Assembly (NCBI GenBank): GCA_039588335.1
Contig: JBDGZZ010000207.1
Location: 1-7,133 of the forward strand
Direction of reading: 5' to 3'
Length of the DNA stretch: 7,133 nucleotides
Origin: G020351775 sp039588335
GTDB taxonomy: Bacteria > Gemmatimonadota > Gemmatimonadetes > Gemmatimonadales > GWC2-71-9
Position 1 is the first letter of the stretch. Each line of letters begins with the position of its first letter. Shown here piece after piece: positions 1-5,461 of this stretch. The notes beneath the pieces were generated by a model. That model did no database searches. It was given only the letters and a program-made list of their open reading frames with translations, and was not told the origin of the DNA. The position numbers and the translations under genes were made by a program.

Positions 1-2499
1 TCGTCCATCCACATCGCGTGCTGAAGCGACGATGCCTATCGAGTCGATCGTCAAGGTTCCCAGCTCTCCTCCGAACGTCTCAGCGGCGGCCCCGTCCTGC
101 AACACTCTGCGCGAGCTGGGATCGGTGAAGTTCAGCAACATCCAGGGGATTCTGACTTCAATCGTGCCGCTCGCCTCCAGGCGTTCCCAGCTTCCGTCGG
201 GCAGGGGGCCTTGTTCCAGGACACCACGGTCGTATCCCAGGGCCGCGTACTCTCGACCATCCCTCGTGAATCGGGGCCGGTTGGTGACTACGCGCAGTGA
301 GTCGTATAAGCCGTCGTCGTTCCTCCGCGTGGTGTACTCGTCCTGGAACCACTGCTCGAACCGGCCAGAGAACATTCCCGAAGGTACGTGTGAATCGATG
401 GCCCTGACCAACACTCTGTCCTCGGGAAGTCCGGCTCGCACTGTGTCTATGAAGACAGGATTGGACCGCCGGTCGGCGAGCAATCGAACTTCGTCGTCGG
501 TCAGGCGGAGCGCGAACTCGATGCCAAGAGGCAACTCAGAGGCCACCTTGTTCGGCCATCGGAAGTTCCCTGCGTCTGGTTCCAAGATATCAAACCCGAT
601 CAGGATTTCCTCGAACTCCGTTTTACCTGGTTCGAACAACAGCCAGAGGTACGCTTCATCTACAGCTGCGCTGATGCGCGTACCTTCCTGGTCGGAATAG
701 AGAGGTGTAATGTTTTGCCAGGAGGACATGCGGCCGGAGAGAGTTTCGCCTGCCAGGACCTCTCCTGGGTCCATGGCAATCATCCCGTAGTGCTGTTCTG
801 CATCTAGTCGATTGAACCAGAGTCGGTTTCGGTCCAACGGTATCTCATACTCGATGACGATCCAGTTCTTCTTGAACCATTCGTCGATCCACGCGAAGAT
901 CGCTCCACCGGCCATCCCCGCTTCTGCGATTTCTCGCGTCAACCGTGCGTCGATCTCAGCCATGCGCCGCTCGTTGTGTCCTCCGTGATGCCATCCTTGG
1001 GGCTGCAAGTGGGCAATACCGAGGCTCGCCGGTACTCCGTACTCCGCGATCACCACTGCCATGTTACGGTGATAGTCTTTGAGCGCACTGAGGTAGCCGA
1101 AGTAATTGGAGGGACCGAGTGAGGATTGGGCCGTGCTATACTCGGGATCGAGAATCATGAAGTCCGGGTAATACGGATAGGCATGGAATGCCGCGAACAC
1201 GCCGGCAGGGAACGAATCCGTTCGTGACATGCGGGTCGCGTCGAGACCGAGAGTGTCGTTGTCGTACTCTCTGGGTATGCGCTCGACAACCTCTCCAAGC
1301 GTTTCTCGGTACTCTATTTCGGCGGCGACGGTCGTTTCCGTCGGATGATACAACGGGTCGAGCGTGGGCCAGTTGGTGTACGCAACCGGCCGTTGCATCC
1401 GGTAGGTCGCCATCTCGTACGCAATGATCTCCTCGCACGCACGTCCCAACCACACTTCCATCGCATTGCCGTCACTCACAGATATGTACTTGCCGGACCA
1501 CTCGGTTAGTTCAGGCCGTTGTTCGTTGTACGAGGCCACCGAGAATGGCTCCCATTCACGGCCGATGATGTAGGCGAGCACAAACTGGGAAACATCCGCT
1601 ACGTAATGACCCGAGGCATGTCCGGGACGAGGGCCGATATCTGCGCGGCCGTGCAGGACGTCGACGACCCTGTGCATCTCCACGAAGAATTCGTTTTCCC
1701 ACTCTGTGTCATCATACTGGTGTTCAGGAGGTAATTCGGTCCAGACGCCGTGAATCAGCCACAGCTGTTCCTCTGGATTGTCGGCATTGTGATCGAGCAG
1801 CGCTTGATAGAAGCTGGGAGGGTGAATTGTGTAGACCCGTATGGCGTTGACTCCCATCTCCGCCATCTGATCGATCCACCGCGCGTAGATCGCAGATTCA
1901 GGAAACTCGCTTGGGTGCCTCCCGGGCAACGCAGCACCCAGATTCATACCCTTGATGTAGAACGGCTCCCAACCGTGATTCGATCGCACCTCGAAGCGAT
2001 CGCCCAACACACGAGACGGGTACGAAGTGCTGTCCGGCAAGATCAGCGGTAGCCTGGTTGGTGGAGGCCCCAACTCAGGCGCAATGCGCGACAGATACTC
2101 GTTGGCAACGGGATGGTCGGGCTCTACGTCGCGAACGTGCTGGAAGGCCTGCCGCGCCGCAGCGATATCGCCCAAGCGCCATGCGACCATGCCGGAACCG
2201 ACGAGTGCATCAACTACGAGTGAGTCGTCTTCGAGCACACCAGCAAAGAGATCTTGAGCCTCCGTCAAAAGCTCCATCCGAAGTGCAGTGTAACCCAAGC
2301 CGGTGCGCGCTCCGACGTGTCGTGGACAGCGTTCTCGAGCTCGCTGAAACAGATCTCTCGCTTCCTGGATCTGACCCTCACGATAATGACGCCAAGCACT
2401 GTCAACATCCCGGTTCGACGCGCCGGGACAGTCTGTTTCCTGGCACCATGCCGCTGGGGAAGCAACCAGGACCATCAAGAGGCACAGATGCGTCCTCAT
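1..2499 (-). CDS. Exported TPR / GH-A TIM-barrel putative glycosidase with C-terminal CBM9-like domain (3' end cut by window)
   Basis: The frame is open from the ATG at 2499 to the left edge, giving 833 codons with no stop, so the C-terminus is missing. Residues 1-20 form a signal peptide (hydrophobic LCLLMVLVASPAA), so the protein is exported. Residues about 33-135 look like three TPR units (for example WRLGDIAAARQAFQHV, 107-122). Residues about 168-550 read as a (beta/alpha)8 barrel of clan GH-A type: an opening PFYIKGMNLG (179-188), MGVNAIRVYTIHPPSF, a beta-4 candidate acid/base in IIGREWEP (E315), HAYPYYP (439-445), a beta-7 candidate nucleophile in VVIAEYGVP (E486), and beta-8 AIFAWIDEWF. 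Residues about 590-833 look like a CBM9/DOMON-like sandwich (ISAAVDEAYLWLLFEP, EVRIPWMLLNF). The start overlaps the glycosyltransferase stop as ATGA, implying coupled translation; a GAGAG lies only 2 bases upstream. Inferred role: binding or cleaving the synthase's glycan outside the cytoplasm. The substrate is unknown, and the residue before E315 is Arg rather than the usual Asn. Confidence 0.85.
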   Translation of the reverse strand, partial: MRTHLCLLMVLVASPAAWCQETDCPGASNRDVDSAWRHYREGQIQEARDLFQRARERCPRHVGARTGLGYTALRMELLTEAQDLFAGVLEDDSLVVDALVGSGMVAWRLGDIAAARQAFQHVRDVEPDHPVANEYLSRIAPELGPPPTRLPLILPDSTSYPSRVLGDRFEVRSNHGWEPFYIKGMNLGAALPGRHPSEFPESAIYARWIDQMAEMGVNAIRVYTIHPPSFYQALLDHNADNPEEQLWLIHGVWTELPPEHQYDDTEWENEFFVEMHRVVDVLHGRADIGPRPGHASGHYVADVSQFVLAYIIGREWEPFSVASYNEQRPELTEWSGKYISVSDGNAMEVWLGRACEEIIAYEMATYRMQRPVAYTNWPTLDPLYHPTETTVAAEIEYRETLGEVVERIPREYDNDTLGLDATRMSRTDSFPAGVFAAFHAYPYYPDFMILDPEYSTAQSSLGPSNYFGYLSALKDYHRNMAVVIAEYGVPASLGIAHLQPQGWHHGGHNERRMAEIDARLTREIAEAGMAGGAIFAWIDEWFKKNWIVIEYEIPLDRNRLWFNRLDAEQHYGMIAMDPGEVLAGETLSGRMSSWQNITPLYSDQEGTRISAAVDEAYLWLLFEPGKTEFEEILIGFDILEPDAGNFRWPNKVASELPLGIEFALRLTDDEVRLLADRRSNPVFIDTVRAGLPEDRVLVRAIDSHVPSGMFSGRFEQWFQDEYTTRRNDDGLYDSLRVVTNRPRFTRDGREYAALGYDRGVLEQGPLPDGSWERLEASGTIEVRIPWMLLNFTDPSSRRVLQDGAAAETFGGELGTLTIDSIGIVASARDVDGR

Positions 2500-3917
2500 T
2501 GCTCTCGCCGGAGAAGAAAACCTTTACGCGGTGCCTTACCCCAATGCTTTGCCCTCCGAAGCTCCGAGAAGATTCCCTTCACTCGCCAGAACGAGTTCAA
2601 CTGGCGGTATCCGATGTTTTCGGCGACCGCGAGCCAGATGAGGTGTACGAGATCCTTGAAGCGAGGGTATCCGCGAAATGTCAGCTCCTCTAGCAAGACA
2701 GCGGAGGTTGATAGCGCTATCCCGAACACGACTGCAAGAGAGAGGAACGCTGCAACGTAGGGCTCCGAAGTTCTGCCTGCGAGTAGGGTCACGACAAACA
2801 TCATGTATCCTGCTACTTCAATGAGTGGCCCCAACATCTCGAGGAAGAAGAAGTAGGGGTATGCGACGAGTCCTGGAGCACCATACCGGGGGTTTAGCAA
2901 CATGCGGCGATGGCGTGTAAGTGATTCCATGAGACCACGTTGCCAACGATCCCGCTGCCGGCTCATGCCGCGCAACGTCTCGGGACACTCGGTCCATGCC
3001 ACAGGGTCCGGGATGAACCCGATCTTGTATGGAATCCCCTGCTCACGACAGTATCTGTGAAGTCGCACCACTATCTCCATGTCCTCACCGACCGTATCTG
3101 TGGCATAGCCTCCGGCATCAACGACCGTGGAGCGTCGGAACAGGCCAAAAGCTCCTGAGATTATCAAACCGGCATTCATTTCGGCCCATGCCACTCTACC
3201 AGAGAGAAAGGCACGCAGGTACTCGAGTACCTGAAAGCGGGCCAGCAGATTTCGGGGCAAACGCACGTCTTCCACGATCCCGTGCCTGACGGTGCATCCA
3301 TTCACGATACGGATGATGCCCCCTACAGCCACCGTTGTCGCATCCTCCAGGAACGGGCGGCAGACTCTCATCAAGGACTCGCGCTCTAACAGACTATCGG
3401 CATCGATTACACAAAACAGTGGTGAACGACACAGATTCAGCCCGGCATTGATCGCATCAGCCTTCCCACCGTTCTCTTTGTCGATCAGCCAGAGATTGGG
3501 GTGATGAGCACTGCGATAGATCTGTCGCACATCTGCTGTCTCGAGTTCGGCCGAGGGCAGTCGGGCAGCGGGCACCATTCTGAAGGTCTCAATCAATAGC
3601 TCCAATGTCCGGTCGGGCGAACCATCGTTGACTACCAGGACTTCGTACTCGGGATACTGAAGGGTCAGCAACGAGCGTGTTGCTTCGACGCACGTAGCTT
3701 CCTCGTTGTACGCTGGAGCGATCAATGTGATGGGTGGTGCTGCTCCCGACGCTACCAGTTCATCGATATCGACCGACTCGAGCCTGCGCACATACCGAGC
3801 GAGGAATCGGAACGACAAGAGCGTGGCACCCAGGTATACAGAGTTGAGAGTGAAGAAGTAGATGAGGACCAGTGCATTGAAGACGGTAATGACGGACCAG
3901 ACGACCTCCACGATCAA
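2496..3917 (-). CDS. Membrane family 2 glycosyltransferase, processive polysaccharide-synthase type (PgaC/BcsA-like)
   Basis: This 473-residue inner-membrane protein probably polymerises a nucleotide-sugar into a polysaccharide. An N-terminal membrane stretch (about 5-38) is followed by a basic segment (RFLARYVRR) that puts the catalytic domain in the cytoplasm. GT-A motifs appear in order: PAYNEE (68-73), VNDGS with D98, NGGKADAIN (149-157), the DxD metal site DADS (D172, D174), GEDME with catalytic-base candidate D279, and QRDRW (321-325), which matches the QxxRW signature of processive beta-glycan synthases. Hydrophobic segments at about 350-380, 387-410 and 421-435 form the C-terminal membrane part. 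No PilZ domain is present, so direct c-di-GMP binding is not indicated. The start is TTG, overlapping the upstream stop as TTGA and backed by AGAAG 7 bases upstream; GTG at 3911 is the alternative. The family assignment is firm. Sugar and linkage cannot be read from the sequence, and PgaC or hyaluronan-synthase-like relatives are the nearest I can suggest. Confidence 0.93.
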   Translation of the reverse strand: MIVEVVWSVITVFNALVLIYFFTLNSVYLGATLLSFRFLARYVRRLESVDIDELVASGAAPPITLIAPAYNEEATCVEATRSLLTLQYPEYEVLVVNDGSPDRTLELLIETFRMVPAARLPSAELETADVRQIYRSAHHPNLWLIDKENGGKADAINAGLNLCRSPLFCVIDADSLLERESLMRVCRPFLEDATTVAVGGIIRIVNGCTVRHGIVEDVRLPRNLLARFQVLEYLRAFLSGRVAWAEMNAGLIISGAFGLFRRSTVVDAGGYATDTVGEDMEIVVRLHRYCREQGIPYKIGFIPDPVAWTECPETLRGMSRQRDRWQRGLMESLTRHRRMLLNPRYGAPGLVAYPYFFFLEMLGPLIEVAGYMMFVVTLLAGRTSEPYVAAFLSLAVVFGIALSTSAVLLEELTFRGYPRFKDLVHLIWLAVAENIGYRQLNSFWRVKGIFSELRRAKHWGKAPRKGFLLRREQ

Positions 3918-4981
3918 GCCGGTTCTTCTGCCAACATCTCGCGGGCTGCTGCCGCACGGCGGTGACTGGATGACGCAAGTTCCTGCAGCAGATCAAGCCG
4001 CCCCAAAGCCTTCAGTCCCCATACAGCATGCATAACGACCCAGTTCGACTCGTCCTCGACGGCGGCCCGTACCCTCTCTACGTCGGATCCTGTACCGATG
4101 CATGCAAGCGCTCGAACCGCGTTTGCCCTGACGGCCGGGTCTGGAGTGTCGAGCAGCCGTTGTACGGGCTCACGTTGCTCCTCGCCGCCGATTTTTTGAA
4201 TTAGTCGCAAGGCTGCAACCAGCAGGTCCGTATCGTGTTCCGTCTCGATCACAGTTGTAGCTGAGTCCACTGCGGCTAGGTCGTTGAGCTGTACCAGCGT
4301 CTCCGCAGCAAGTACGCGCGTCTGTGTGTGTCGCTTCGGATCTGCTAGCACTTCACGCAGAACGGGTCCGGCCTTGGGTCCCATACTCGCCAACATGGAT
4401 GACAAGAACCGCTTGTGCCATAACTCAACTGCTGCAAAGCTGTCCATCAGGCCTTGCGCCAAGTCTGGATTCCTCTGGCGTGCCAAGGCACGTGCGGCAG
4501 TAATGGCAACCAAGGGAGAAGGGTCGCCGAGGGCAGCCATGATCTCACTCGTGTAACCCTCCACGTCGAGCTCACCCAGAGTCTGTACGGCACGGGCGCG
4601 CCGTTCGGGGCTGCGACGTTGGAGTTGAAGAGCGACGGCTGGCAGGTACGGTCGGGCGAGGTCTAGGACGGCTTCGCGTTCGTCACCCTTGAGGCGAGTG
4701 CTGTATCGCATGAGGAAATTAATGAAATAGCGTTCATTCTCAGTCTGAACGAGGCCGTGCAGTTCGGAGGCAGACATGGTTCCCGCCAACACCTCGAGAA
4801 TGATCGGCTCCCACTGTGCTTCGAGGTTCGCCCGCTTCCTCGCTCGCCGAATGTTGCGAAGGCGAAGGTGCACAACAAGCACCACGAGTGTGAAGGATCC
4901 GACGAAGAGCGCGACGATCAGGAATGCCAGGGCCCAAAGTATACGGTCGGAGAAGGTCAAGCCGAAGAGTGTGTCCGTCAC
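3914..4981 (-). CDS. Membrane-anchored HEAT-repeat protein
   Basis: This is a 355-residue protein with one transmembrane helix at about 13-37 (LWALAFLIVALFVGSFTLVV), followed by a strongly basic stretch (RLRNIRRARKR, 41-50). By the positive-inside rule the rest is cytoplasmic. Residues about 55-120 are helical and not clearly repetitive. From about 125 to the end run roughly six HEAT / PBS-lyase-type helical repeats, seen as recurring D-P-x-x-x-V-x-A-x-A-x-A-L patterns such as DPSPLVAITAARALA (153-167), DPAVRANAVRALACIG (281-296) and ESNWVVMHAVWGLKALG (311-327). HEAT solenoids are protein-binding scaffolds with no catalytic residues. The GTG start overlaps the response-regulator stop (GTGA), and the stop overlaps the glycosyltransferase start (TTGA), so it is co-translated with both. 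Inferred role: a membrane adaptor that links the receiver to the synthase. The repeat fold is secure; the role is inference. Confidence 0.9.
   Translation of the reverse strand: MTDTLFGLTFSDRILWALAFLIVALFVGSFTLVVLVVHLRLRNIRRARKRANLEAQWEPIILEVLAGTMSASELHGLVQTENERYFINFLMRYSTRLKGDEREAVLDLARPYLPAVALQLQRRSPERRARAVQTLGELDVEGYTSEIMAALGDPSPLVAITAARALARQRNPDLAQGLMDSFAAVELWHKRFLSSMLASMGPKAGPVLREVLADPKRHTQTRVLAAETLVQLNDLAAVDSATTVIETEHDTDLLVAALRLIQKIGGEEQREPVQRLLDTPDPAVRANAVRALACIGTGSDVERVRAAVEDESNWVVMHAVWGLKALGRLDLLQELASSSHRRAAAAREMLAEEPA
3925..3929 (-). promoter_or_regulatory. Ribosome binding site supporting the TTG start of the glycosyltransferase
   Basis: AGAAG on the minus strand sits 7 bases before the TTG at 3917, a good Shine-Dalgarno spacing. 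The alternative GTG at 3911 would be 13 bases away. The site lies inside the 3' end of the HEAT-protein gene, as expected for coupled translation. Confidence 0.5.
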
Positions 4982-5397
4982 GAATCCATTCCCGCGACGG
5001 GCGGATAGAGCTGTCGCCGCACGCGCGCCATTAGCTCTGCCGGTGAGAAGGGCTTCACCATGTAATCGTTCGCGCCGCTTTCCAAGCCCCGAACAACGTC
5101 TTGCTCGGTGCCCAGAGACGTCAGCATTATCACCGGTGTTGCCACGTACCTGGGATCTGCCCGCATGCGCGCGAGCACGCCGAGCCCGTCCATGCCCGGC
5201 ATTTGAACGTCGAGTATCGCCAAATCGAAATCTCGCTCCGACAAGGCGTCGAGAGCATCCAGGCCATCTGGGTAGTGCTCCACTTCAAACCCCGGCTCGC
5301 GACTGAGGCGATATACAAGCAATTTCGAAGTGACGGAGTCGTCTTCCGCCACCAGGACCCGGGTGGTCGAGGGGTTTTCCTCAGGCATGATCTGCAT
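4978..5397 (-). CDS. Single-domain response regulator (CheY-type receiver)
   Basis: This 139-residue protein is almost entirely one receiver domain. All the phosphorylation residues are visible: acidic pair E18/D19 in VAEDDS, phospho-acceptor D63 in LAILDVQMPGMDG, switch T93 in VIMLTS, and K115 in MVKPFSPAEL. After the last receiver helix (to about residue 130) only about nine residues remain (YPPVAGMDS), so no DNA-binding, GGDEF or other output domain exists. It must act by protein contact or as a phosphorelay intermediate. It is first in a four-gene overlapping cluster and its TGA overlaps the GTG of the HEAT gene. ATG at 5397 gives the longest form. ATG at 5388 (136 residues) is attractive because AGAAG at 5398-5402 abuts the first ATG but sits 9 bases from the second. 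No partner histidine kinase is encoded in the window. Many such receivers are named as PhoB-like transcriptional regulators, but there is no basis for that here. Confidence 0.95.
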   Translation of the reverse strand: MQIMPEENPSTTRVLVAEDDSVTSKLLVYRLSREPGFEVEHYPDGLDALDALSERDFDLAILDVQMPGMDGLGVLARMRADPRYVATPVIMLTSLGTEQDVVRGLESGANDYMVKPFSPAELMARVRRQLYPPVAGMDS

Positions 5398-5461
5398 CTT
5401 CTATGAGGAAGAGTCGCTCACATAATCATTAATCATGTGATGTGACGCAATAGCACTATGG
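5398..5461 (-). promoter_or_regulatory. Intergenic gap with possible promoter for the four-gene cluster
   Basis: This is the only non-coding gap in the window. On the minus strand TTGCGT (5450-5445) and GATTAT (5427-5422) are 17 bases apart and could be weak -35 and -10 elements, matching consensus at 3 and 4 of 6 positions. They would give a leader of only some 20 bases before the ATG at 5397. The AT-rich centre contrasts with the flanking coding DNA. Matches this weak occur by chance, so the promoter is tentative. Confidence 0.3.
5419..5439. repeat. AT-rich imperfect dyad containing a tandem heptamer (operator candidate)
   Basis: The outer arms CACAT (5419-5423) and ATGTG (5435-5439) are exact inverted repeats. 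The inner bases pair partly, with wobbles. Inside lie two head-to-tail copies of TAATCAT (5423-5429 and 5430-5436). The element overlaps the proposed -10 box, a position suited to a repressor or other regulator. No T-run follows, so it does not look like a terminator. Confidence 0.35.

Noticed and set aside
32..700. Plus-strand open frame of 222 codons
   Set aside because: It is Arg/Ser/Pro-rich with no recognisable domain and lies antisense to a continuous, clearly folded minus-strand coding frame. It is a shadow.
2428..2499. Lipoprotein signal at Cys19 of the exported TPR-glycosidase protein
   Set aside because: The residues before the cysteine are AAW; Trp at -1 does not fit a lipobox, so an ordinary signal peptide is more likely.
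2058..2760. Plus-strand open frames of 211 and 168 codons
   Set aside because: Both run antisense to the TPR region of the exported protein and the C-terminus of the glycosyltransferase, have low-complexity Arg-rich composition, and overlap each other. Not genes.
3914..4981. Phycobilisome lyase reading of the HEAT protein
   Set aside because: PBS-lyase-type HEAT repeats are widespread scaffolds. A transmembrane anchor, the glycosyltransferase neighbour and the absence of any pigment genes argue against a lyase.
5398..5461. Rho-independent terminator between the right-hand gene and the receiver gene
   Set aside because: The dyad there is AT-rich and has no following T-run on the minus strand, so read-through from the upstream gene remains possible.
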